Origin: Anaerolineales bacterium UBA6668
Lineage (GTDB): Bacteria > Chloroflexota > Anaerolineae > Anaerolineales > UBA6668
Assembly (NCBI GenBank): GCA_002455215.1
Contig: DKKK01000141.1
Span: 4,727 to 15,119, forward strand
Direction: 5' to 3'
Length of the DNA stretch: 10,393 nt
Of this stretch, positions 1-5,819 are shown one piece after another. Position 1 is the first letter of the stretch, and each line of letters opens with the position of its first letter. The notes under the pieces were generated by a model. It was not told the DNA's origin. It saw nothing but the letters and a program-made list of their open reading frames with translations, and did not search any database. A program made the position numbers and the translations under genes.

Positions 1-149
1 CGCAGGCGGTCGAAACGCCCTTCTTCTGGCACAAATGCTAAGACGTGCGGTTCACGTTGGTTAAATGTGATTTCCAACTCTGCCAGATATTGCACCAATT
101 CCAATTCGCCTGTACGCAAGGCATGAGCAAGTTGAGTTAGTGAGTGCAT
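1..149 (-). CDS. Amidase (amidase-signature family), N-terminal fragment
   Basis: Only the first 49 codons are in the window; the gene continues past the left edge. The translation starts MHSLTQLAHALRTGELELVQ and ends with a VPEEGRFDRLR segment. This resembles the N-terminal helix region of GatA-like amidases, where a '..L..ALRSGEL....YL..LE' pattern is followed by 'EP.VLAFLPEEGRF.RLR'. The catalytic Ser-cisSer-Lys region lies outside the window, so activity cannot be judged. The ATG lies 2 nt after the stop of the iron-sulfur subunit gene, which points to cotranscription and possibly translational coupling. There is no clear ribosome binding site. If the assignment holds, the enzyme would hydrolyse an amide (such as a ring-opened lactam or a carbamoyl compound) made by the hydroxylase encoded upstream; that substrate link is inference. 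Other GatA-like functions, including allophanate hydrolase, cannot be excluded. Confidence 0.6.
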   Translation of the reverse strand, partial: MHSLTQLAHALRTGELELVQYLAELEITFNQREPHVLAFVPEEGRFDRL

Positions 150-151
150 CG

Positions 152-637
152 CTATTCGGGGTGGGCGTTTTTAGGTTTGACTCCGGCGGCACGCTGTATG
201 GCACAGACAATGTGTTGGTAACCGGTGCAACGACAATAGTTGCCGCTTAAGGCTTCGCGGATGGTGGCTTCATCGGGGGTGGGGTTTTCTGCCAAGAACG
301 GCACCATACTCATCAAGATGCCGGGTGTACAAAATCCGCATTGCAGGGCGTGTTCATCCCTGAAGGCTTGTTGCAGTGGGTGTAGGTTTTTCGGGTCGTC
401 CGATAGCCCTTCGACAGTGGTGATGGCGTGCCCTTCGGCTTGCACAGCAAACATCAGACAGCTACGCACGGCTTGCCCATCCAGCAGGATGGTACATGCC
501 CCACAAGCGCCTTGTTCACAGCCAACATGCGTGCCAGTTAACCCGCATTCGTGCCGCAAAAAATCGCTCAGTAACAGTCGCGCTTCTACAGTGCGGGTGT
601 AGGATTTGCCATTAATGGTGGTGGTAAAGGTAATCAT
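152..637 (-). CDS. CoxS-like [2Fe-2S] subunit of a xanthine dehydrogenase/CO dehydrogenase-family molybdenum hydroxylase
   Basis: This 161-residue protein is the electron-transfer small subunit of a molybdenum hydroxylase. All eight cluster cysteines are present. Cys40, Cys45, Cys48 and Cys60 form the plant-ferredoxin-type N-terminal cluster (CEQGACGACT motif). Cys100, Cys103, Cys135 and Cys137 form the C-terminal helical cluster next to the molybdenum centre (CGFCTPG and NYCRCTGY motifs). Length and domain order are normal for CoxS, QorS and NdhS-type subunits. Its start overlaps the stop of the FAD-subunit gene by 4 nt (ATGA), so the two are very probably translationally coupled. Electrons would pass from the molybdenum site through these clusters to the FAD subunit. 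No large (Mo-binding) subunit is seen next to it; an amidase follows instead. Family assignment is very secure. The substrate (xanthine, nicotinate, CO, an aldehyde, another heterocycle) cannot be inferred from this subunit. Confidence 0.95.
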   Translation of the reverse strand: MITFTTTINGKSYTRTVEARLLLSDFLRHECGLTGTHVGCEQGACGACTILLDGQAVRSCLMFAVQAEGHAITTVEGLSDDPKNLHPLQQAFRDEHALQCGFCTPGILMSMVPFLAENPTPDEATIREALSGNYCRCTGYQHIVCAIQRAAGVKPKNAHPE

Positions 638-1524
638 GGGTGTGGGAGAAACTCGGCGCGAGCGCGTTCAAAAGCAGTCTTGAGCGCTTGTTGGGTGAGA
701 TGGCGTGCCAAATGACGCTGAAATTCTGTGCTGGCGTGTAGATTGCCATACGGAGCGATTTCTTCCATGCTGGCGTGTTGAGCGGCGGCGGTGATGGCGG
801 CAGGTGTGCCACTGTTTCCAATGAGCATGGCGGCGGCAGTCACTGCTGGGGTTGGGGAGTCACCCGCATTGAGATAGACCAACTGCGCGGAGTCACACTG
901 TCCTTGCGCGTTTAGGCTGACAACCGCCACAACGCCTGCCATTGCGTAATCCCCATGTCGGCGGGCGACTTCGGCAAAGGCGTAGCCGGTACGGTCTTGG
1001 CGGGTGGGGAAGGTGACTTCTAGTAAAATTTCTTGTGGTTGCAGGCTGGTGGTAAATGTGCCTAAGAAAAATTCATGGGCAGGGATCCAGCGCTCACCGC
1101 TGGCACTGATTGCGCGGAAGCGAGCGCCTAAGGCAACTGCCACTACCGGAAGTTCGCTTGCTGGGTCGGCGTGCGCCAGATTGCCGCCTACCGAACCGCG
1201 ATTGCGAATTTGTGGGTGGGCGATGTGTGGCACAGTTTCAGCAATGAGCGGGACGTGGGCGGCAACAGTAGGGTTGTGTTGCAATTCTGCCATACGTGTC
1301 ATTGTGCCTACCTGCAGTTCGCCATCTTTCACATGGAGCCACGCCAATTCTGGCAAGCGATTTAAATCTACTAGCAAGGAAGGGCGTGCCATGCGGAAAT
1401 TCATCGCTGGAATCAGGCTTTGCCCACCTGCCAGCGGTTTGGCTTCGTCTCCATGTTCTGCTTTTATTTGCAGTAAGTGGTCGAGCGACTCAGGGATGAT
1501 GTATTCAAAAGCGGCTGGTTTCAT
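634..1524 (-). CDS. CoxM-like FAD-binding subunit of a molybdenum hydroxylase
   Basis: This 296-residue protein matches the medium subunit of the xanthine dehydrogenase/CO dehydrogenase family (molybdopterin dehydrogenase FAD-binding domain plus CO dehydrogenase flavoprotein C-terminal domain). Residues 1-60 begin KPAAFEYIIPESLDHLL and carry the first FAD pyrophosphate motif, AGGQSLIP, at 32-39. The second FAD motif, IRNRGSVGGNLAHADPASE, is at about 106-124. The FAEVARRHGDYAMAGV stretch at 183-198 opens the C-terminal domain. Length is typical. It accepts electrons from the [2Fe-2S] subunit and passes them to a soluble or membrane acceptor in the cytoplasm. It overlaps the small-subunit gene by 4 nt and follows the regulator gene by 28 nt, so the order is regulator, M, S, amidase. 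The start ATG has no obvious Shine-Dalgarno. The Mo-binding L subunit needed for a working enzyme must lie beyond the amidase or elsewhere in the genome. Confidence 0.93.
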   Translation of the reverse strand: MKPAAFEYIIPESLDHLLQIKAEHGDEAKPLAGGQSLIPAMNFRMARPSLLVDLNRLPELAWLHVKDGELQVGTMTRMAELQHNPTVAAHVPLIAETVPHIAHPQIRNRGSVGGNLAHADPASELPVVAVALGARFRAISASGERWIPAHEFFLGTFTTSLQPQEILLEVTFPTRQDRTGYAFAEVARRHGDYAMAGVVAVVSLNAQGQCDSAQLVYLNAGDSPTPAVTAAAMLIGNSGTPAAITAAAQHASMEEIAPYGNLHASTEFQRHLARHLTQQALKTAFERARAEFLPHP

Positions 1525-1552
1525 AACGTTGCAAAACTAAAGATGTTAATGC

Positions 1553-2092
1553 TTACACGATTGGCGGTGTAATAATTGCCAAAACTTTTACGCGGGTGTC
1601 ACCGGCATTGTACAAAGCACGTAAATGCGTGCCTTCAAAATAGATGGTGTCGCCTTCTTGCAAGGTGTAACTACCATCGAGTAAATCTACGCCCAATGTC
1701 CCACTCAAAACGTAAATCATTTCTTCGGTGTAAGTGTGGGGTGGGTCTGCCCAATTACCACCGCCCGGCTCTTGCTCAAACAAAAATGCTTCCATGCGGT
1801 GGTTGGTATCGGGGGAAACCAGTTCCCATACCACATTGACATTGGGCTTCACCAGGCGTAGACGCTCGGCACGGCGTACTACCGGGCTTTTGCTGGTGCT
1901 TTCTACCAAAAAATAAAAAATGGGTACTTGGAGCGCATCGGCAATTTTCCGCAAAGATTCAATCGAAGGGCTACTTTGCCCTAGTTCAATTTTGCTGAGA
2001 AAGCTCGCTGTTAAGTCTACTTGCTCTGCTAGTTCGCGTAAGCTAAGTTGTTGTTCCTTACGCCGTTCTTTTATTCTTTCACCGAGTTGCAT
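1553..2092 (-). CDS. XRE-family regulator with C-terminal cupin sensor domain
   Basis: This 179-residue protein has an N-terminal XRE helix-turn-helix (residues about 3-60, with LSLRELAEQVDLTASFLSKIE as the core) and a C-terminal cupin_2 domain (about 98-175). In cupin motif 1 the usual HxH is H119-T-Y121, followed by E123/E124 and G131. In motif 2, G147 and H156 are present. Metal binding may therefore be incomplete, or the pocket may hold a small organic ligand. Known relatives (PuuR-, SutR- and MppR-type proteins) regulate adjacent catabolic or transport genes in response to a small metabolite. As the first gene of the hydroxylase operon, with a divergent thiolase gene on the other side, it probably controls one or both transcription units and itself. 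Candidate operator repeats lie about 115-150 nt upstream of its start. There is no Shine-Dalgarno before the ATG. The regulator class is secure; the ligand is unknown. Confidence 0.92.
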   Translation of the reverse strand: MQLGERIKERRKEQQLSLRELAEQVDLTASFLSKIELGQSSPSIESLRKIADALQVPIFYFLVESTSKSPVVRRAERLRLVKPNVNVVWELVSPDTNHRMEAFLFEQEPGGGNWADPPHTYTEEMIYVLSGTLGVDLLDGSYTLQEGDTIYFEGTHLRALYNAGDTRVKVLAIITPPIV

Positions 2093-2428
2093 ATAACAAA
2101 ATTTCCACAGATATCTGCCCCGAATCTAGCGGTCGGGTACAAAAGTTACCATTTGGTAGATTTGAAATTTAAACCTTTCTCCCTAAATCAAAAGGTGGTA
2201 TTCTGAACCTATCCGAACATAGGTTAAGTTCTGACGCTTAACCCAAAAATGTGTATCATTCTACGCTAAGTCTATAGTAAAATTATAGTCTAATTCTATT
2301 TTGGCGCTAGCAGGGGGTTTTGGGAATTGTCCGATATTGACGGCACTGCACTCACAGTTGCCAGTTAAGGTTTTTGAGATGCGTTGACAGCGACACACTC
2401 GAATTTTAATACACAGCCTTTTAATTCA
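2093..2428. promoter_or_regulatory. Divergent control region between the XRE-cupin operon and the thiolase gene
   Basis: This stretch has no convincing gene and is AT-rich compared with the coding regions beside it. It should hold the promoters of both divergent units. Visible elements are: a TACCA-TT-TGGTA inverted repeat (2147-2158); an ACCTTT...AAAGGT inverted repeat (2173-2178 with 2191-2196); two overlapping 7-bp inverted repeats (2206-2243, listed separately); and two tandem TATAGT boxes (2273-2278 and 2284-2289) that could be -10 elements for the plus-strand thiolase unit. No matching TTGACA-like -35 box sits 16-18 nt before either, so promoter assignment is tentative. An upstream TTG at 2384 is in frame with the thiolase but has no ribosome binding site and would add 15 residues unlike the family N-terminus. 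Confidence 0.45.
2206..2243. repeat. Two overlapping perfect 7-bp inverted repeats, candidate operator or alternative hairpins
   Basis: AACCTAT (2206-2212) pairs with ATAGGTT (2219-2225) across 6 nt. GGTTAAG (2222-2228) pairs with CTTAACC (2237-2243) across 8 nt. The right arm of the first repeat shares 4 nt with the left arm of the second, so three half-sites with an AACC/GGTT core lie in 38 bp. As DNA this could be an operator for a dimeric XRE regulator. As RNA the two stems would exclude each other. Function is inferred from position only. Confidence 0.4.
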
Positions 2429-3598
2429 ATGGATAAAACGTTTCGTAATGTTAGCATCGTAGGCATCGGGCAAATTCCTGTGCAAAAGAAAAGCCCGTTG
2501 TCTTTGCGCGAGATGGGCGTGCAAGCTATGCAATTGGCAATGGAAGATGCAGGGGTAGATGCGGTGGATGCGGTTTTTGTGGGTAATATGCTGGGCGATG
2601 AACTGCAGAACCAAAAGCACTTGGCGGCATTGATTGCCAGCGCGGCAGGCTTGCGTGGCGTGGAAGCACTTCAGGTGCAAGCCGCCACGGCTACCGGTGC
2701 CGCCGCTTTGCGGATGGCGTATTTTGCCGTTGCCAGTGGCGAAGCTCGCCGCGCCATTGCACTCGGTGTGGAGCAAATGAGTTCTGCCCCGCCCGATGTG
2801 GTTACGGCGGCAATTGCCAAGGCACTGGATGCCGAGCGCGAAACGCCACAAGGCTGGACCATGCTCAAGCAAAATGCACGGCTGATGCAGTTGTACATGG
2901 AACGCTATCAAGTGCCTGCTTCCGCTTTCAATGGCTTCGCTTTAACTGCCCATGAAAATGCTTTCTCTAACCCGAATGCGCTGTTTGTGGGTAAGCAAGT
3001 GACTCCTGAGATGATAGACCAATCCCGCGTGATTCATGCCCCGTTGCGCTTGTATGATGCCGCTCCCATTTGCGATGGCGCGGCGGCGGTATTGCTCACC
3101 CGCACCGATGAAGCGCGTGCCTACACCGACCAGCCGGTCAATATTTTGAGTTCGAGCGTTGCCACCGACTGGTTTTGTGTGGAGGACCGCCCAAAGCCGC
3201 TGGAGCTGTACGCTGTGCGCCGTTCTGCCTTAGAAGCCTTTCGCAAAGCCAATGTTCACCGTTCAGATATTGACATTTTTGAGCTACACGATGCTTTCTC
3301 CATTATGGCGTGTCTGACTTTGGAGGCAGTGGGCTTTGCACCAGCAGGGCATGGTTGGCGCATGGCGGCAGAAGGGCAACTTGCTTTGCACGGCTCATTA
3401 CCGATTGCCACACTGGGCGGGTTGAAGGGGCGTGGTCACCCCATTGGGGCAACGGCACTTTATCAAACCAGCGAAATTGTTCTGCAATTGACGGGCAAAG
3501 CAGGCGCAAACCAAGTTCACCATCCGCGTAAAGCGATGCTGGTGAGCGTGGGGGGGGCGGCAAGCACGGTGTTGACGCACATTTTTGGGGTGGAGTAG
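2429..3598 (+). CDS. SCP2/archaeal-type thiolase homologue lacking the nucleophilic cysteine
   Basis: With the ATG at 2429 the protein has 389 residues and starts MDKTFRNVSIVGIGQIPVQ, as expected for SCP2-like acetyl-CoA acetyltransferases. An in-frame TTG at 2384 would add 15 poorly fitting residues. Conserved family blocks are GVEQM (113-117), the DAAPICDGAAAVLL stretch (210-223), ELHDAF (His287) and GGLKGRGHPIGA (His337). At the nucleophile position the family motif is roughly V-x-x-A-C-A-S-G, but here it reads VQAATATG, with Thr87 where the acyl-accepting Cys should be. The fold and both histidines are kept, so this is not an obvious pseudogene. It may bind acyl-CoA or catalyse a step that needs no thioester nucleophile, or act with a DUF35/HMG-CoA synthase-like partner, as archaeal relatives do. 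No such partner is in the window. It is divergent from the hydroxylase operon, and a DinB-like gene follows 32 nt downstream. Confidence 0.85.
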   Translation: MDKTFRNVSIVGIGQIPVQKKSPLSLREMGVQAMQLAMEDAGVDAVDAVFVGNMLGDELQNQKHLAALIASAAGLRGVEALQVQAATATGAAALRMAYFAVASGEARRAIALGVEQMSSAPPDVVTAAIAKALDAERETPQGWTMLKQNARLMQLYMERYQVPASAFNGFALTAHENAFSNPNALFVGKQVTPEMIDQSRVIHAPLRLYDAAPICDGAAAVLLTRTDEARAYTDQPVNILSSSVATDWFCVEDRPKPLELYAVRRSALEAFRKANVHRSDIDIFELHDAFSIMACLTLEAVGFAPAGHGWRMAAEGQLALHGSLPIATLGGLKGRGHPIGATALYQTSEIVLQLTGKAGANQVHHPRKAMLVSVGGAASTVLTHIFGVE

Positions 3599-3630
3599 CC
3601 CCAATCTCAATTTTTTCACAAAAACATTCC

Positions 3631-4146
3631 ATGAACGAACTAGACTGCTATCTCAACCGATTAAACGACCTGCGCGGCGACATGATGCGCCTGATCCAAG
3701 GGCTATCTGCCGAAGAACTCAACTGGCGTCCACTCGACCCCGCTCTCGGGGACACCAACTCACTGGCGGCACTTGCCGCACACCTAGCAGGCAGTGAACG
3801 CTGGTGGATTGGCGAATTGGTGGGCGAAATTCCGGCAAACCGCAACCGTCCTGCCGAATTTTTGACGGTAGCAGACAGTTGGCAACCGCTGGTGGCGGGC
3901 TTACAAGCCAGTGCCGAACTCACCCGCCAAGTGGCAGAGCGGCTCACCACTGCCGGTCTGGACAAACCTTGTCAGGCTTTTGGGCGCACCTTCCCCGCAC
4001 GGTGGGCATTTGGCACACAATTGGAGCACTACGGGCAACACTTGGGCGATGCGATGCTAACCTACCAACTCTCGCATGGCGGTAAAACGTTCCAACCTTC
4101 CGGCACACCTGACCGCTTGGCAAAGCACTTTGGCACAGGCGAATAG
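3631..4146 (+). CDS. DinB/DUF664-like four-helix metal-binding protein
   Basis: This 171-residue protein fits the DinB/YfiT superfamily. It has a helical N-terminus (NELDCYLNRLNDLRGDMMRL), the early motif 'GLSAEELNWRP', a first metal-ligand histidine in LAAHLAGSERWW (His51), and a late pair in LEHYGQHLGDAM (His133 and His137). These three histidines correspond to the family's metal site. Relatives include thiol-dependent S-transferases (mycothiol- or bacillithiol-linked) and many proteins of unknown function; the sequence does not say which applies. It lies 32 nt after the thiolase stop on the same strand and is probably cotranscribed with it. Its stop is one base from the stop of the convergent DUF58 gene. 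There is no Shine-Dalgarno before the ATG. Cytoplasmic, with no signal peptide or membrane segment. Confidence 0.8.
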   Translation: MNELDCYLNRLNDLRGDMMRLIQGLSAEELNWRPLDPALGDTNSLAALAAHLAGSERWWIGELVGEIPANRNRPAEFLTVADSWQPLVAGLQASAELTRQVAERLTTAGLDKPCQAFGRTFPARWAFGTQLEHYGQHLGDAMLTYQLSHGGKTFQPSGTPDRLAKHFGTGE

Positions 4147-4147
4147 G

Positions 4148-5458
4148 TTACAACCGCCCCATTTCCTTAATTTCCAAATAGCGGTTAATCACACTTGCCG
4201 AAAGTTGGTGCGCGGGCACGTCCAACGTCAGCACACCGTGCGCCTGTAAATTTTGCAAAATGACTGCTCGTTGAGATTGCAAGCGCTCGGCGGCGGCGCG
4301 TTCATACACTTGTTGCTGTGTGGTTGGAATTTGCTCGGTCATTGCCACAATATCGGGGTCGCTGATAGTAACCACCAATGGCAAGTGGGTGCGCGAAAGT
4401 AGCTTAACATCGTTGAGCAATTGCTCCATGCTGAAGCCCCCGTTTAGGTCGGTAAAAATCACCACCAAAGCTCGCCGCCGGGTTTGACGGCGCAAATAGC
4501 TAAGTGCAATCCGGTAGTTGGGCTCTTCCAGGCGGGGTTGAAGCGTATTTAATGTCTCTAGCGCATGAAAAAATTGCTTCCGCCCTGGTTTGGGAGGTAG
4601 ATATTGCCGCACATCTGCCGCAAAAGTTAGCACGCCGACTCGGTCGCCTTTGCTCACTGCCACATAAGTCAAAAGCAAAACAGCATTGAGCACATAGTCG
4701 AGCTTTGCCACCTTCCCAACCGGACTGCCCATCATGCGTCCGGTATCTAACACAAGCACAATGTGTTGGCTACGCTCGGTTTGATATTGTCCCACCACTG
4801 GATAATTGCGCCGTGCGGTTGCCTTCCAATGGATACGCCGATATTCATCATCCGGCGAGTACTCGCGCAAGCGTTCAAACTCATTTCCCTGCCCCAGTTT
4901 GCGAACTTTGCGTAGCCCCATTTCGCGCACGCGGTTGTTCCGCATCAGCAAATCATATTGGCGAATGGCTTTGATATTGGGATAGACGCGCACTTCGCTC
5001 GGTAGGGCAAATTTGGCTTGGCGAATGAGTAAGCCTAGCGGGCTGAGCCAACGCAAATGAACGTGGGAAAATTGATAATTCCCACGTTGAAAGGGGGTGA
5101 GATGGTAGGCGGTTTGCCAGGCTTGGGTAGGGGAAATCGTGCCAGTATGTACCAATTGGTCACAATCGAATTGGGCGGGCGGCTCATCGCGGAGCCAGAT
5201 TTTGGTGGAAAAGCGCGTTTGTTGTAGAACATTTAATGTAACGGCGTTGGGGGCGTCTAAGCTAAATTTTGCTTCGTGGTTGCGCTGGATTTGGAAGCGC
5301 TGGGCAGAGCCTGCCGCTCGCCAATCCAATGCCAGTATCATCAACCAGACCAGCAACCAGCCAGCCAATAGCCACCAAGCCCAGCCCCACCAACCCGTTA
5401 GCGCTAGCAAAGGAGCCGTAAACATCCACCCGAGTACACCACGCCATGTGAAAATCAT
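4148..5458 (-). CDS. DUF58 membrane-anchored VWA-like protein
   Basis: This 436-residue protein begins with two closely spaced hydrophobic, tryptophan-rich membrane helices (about 8-26 and 28-46). A beta-rich segment follows (about 55-160), then the DUF58 signature at 194-216 (EFERLREYSPDDEYRRIHWKATAR, abridged here to key residues F195, LREY and R208-IHWK). It ends in a von Willebrand A-like fold containing VLVLDTGRMMG (232-243), GDRVGVLTFA (271-280) and VVIFTDLNGG (332-341). The metal-ion-dependent adhesion site is degenerate: the canonical DxSxS is D238-T-G-R-M242, although D337 is kept. DUF58 proteins usually sit beside a MoxR AAA+ ATPase and act in assembly or maturation of membrane or periplasmic complexes. 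No moxR gene is visible nearby, so the partner is encoded elsewhere. It appears to be a single-gene unit. A hairpin-forming repeat lies 11 nt upstream of the start. Family call is secure; role is unknown. Confidence 0.9.
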   Translation of the reverse strand: MIFTWRGVLGWMFTAPLLALTGWWGWAWWLLAGWLLVWLMILALDWRAAGSAQRFQIQRNHEAKFSLDAPNAVTLNVLQQTRFSTKIWLRDEPPAQFDCDQLVHTGTISPTQAWQTAYHLTPFQRGNYQFSHVHLRWLSPLGLLIRQAKFALPSEVRVYPNIKAIRQYDLLMRNNRVREMGLRKVRKLGQGNEFERLREYSPDDEYRRIHWKATARRNYPVVGQYQTERSQHIVLVLDTGRMMGSPVGKVAKLDYVLNAVLLLTYVAVSKGDRVGVLTFAADVRQYLPPKPGRKQFFHALETLNTLQPRLEEPNYRIALSYLRRQTRRRALVVIFTDLNGGFSMEQLLNDVKLLSRTHLPLVVTISDPDIVAMTEQIPTTQQQVYERAAAERLQSQRAVILQNLQAHGVLTLDVPAHQLSASVINRYLEIKEMGRL

Positions 5459-5819
5459 AGTCTCATTTTAGCAGAAATTTTCTGTTCTGCTGATACTTGG
5501 CAAACCTGTGGCATGATTTTTGAAATGAAAACGGGTGAGAATTGTGCTTTCTTATCAAGGGAAAAGTACAATCACTGCTCGGGCATGTGTTATTCAGGGT
5601 GGTTATGCCCAATCAACGTAAGCAAAGCCGAACATTTTTTTCTATACAATCAGTAGGATTTGTCACTTTGTTTGAAATAGCAGGGATGACTGTTTGTCAA
5701 TTCGAACGAAGTGAAGTAGCTGAAAAATCTTCAGTTTTTTCCCACTGGTGACAGTTTTCGTGTTTTGCCCAACAAACCTGAGTAGACTTGTTTTGAATGT
5801 ATTTTCCCTATTCGTGTCA
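5459..5819. other. Intergenic region upstream of the DUF58 gene and downstream of the nuclease gene
   Basis: No convincing gene is present; the only plus-strand open frame of note (5542-5751, 69 codons) has no ribosome binding site or recognisable product. The region should hold the promoter of the DUF58 gene (reading leftward) and the 3' end of the nuclease transcript. Visible structure includes a 7-bp inverted repeat at 5470-5491, a GGGCAT...ATGCCC repeat (5581-5586 with 5605-5610) and a short CTGAA-AAATC-TTCAG hairpin followed by six T (5720-5740). The hairpin with its T-run points along the plus strand, where no upstream gene needs it. The segment around 5697-5732 resembles a short repeat seen between genes in many genomes. 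Confidence 0.5.
5470..5491. repeat. 7-bp inverted repeat just upstream of the DUF58 start
   Basis: AGCAGAA (5470-5476) and TTCTGCT (5485-5491) are perfect inverted copies with 8 nt between them. A shorter nested stem, CAGAA-ATT-TTCTG, uses some of the same bases. The repeat ends 11 nt before the DUF58 ATG (minus strand), where it could be an operator or a 5' leader hairpin that affects translation. There is no T-run in the right place for a terminator of a neighbouring gene. Confidence 0.35.

Noticed and set aside
240..602. Long plus-strand open frames opposite the hydroxylase and thiolase genes
   Set aside because: They mirror strongly conserved coding genes on the other strand, and their translations match no family.
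2384..2428. Possible TTG start adding 15 residues to the thiolase
   Set aside because: The added residues do not match the family N-terminus, the TTG has no ribosome binding site, and the ATG at 2429 gives the expected start.
5718..5740. Rho-independent terminator (hairpin CTGAA-AAATC-TTCAG plus T-run) on the plus strand
   Set aside because: The stem is only 5 bp plus a G-U pair, AT-rich, and no plus-strand gene lies upstream to be terminated.
5542..5751. Plus-strand 69-codon open frame as a gene
   Set aside because: No ribosome binding site, no recognisable domain, and it overlaps a repeat-like segment; probably chance.
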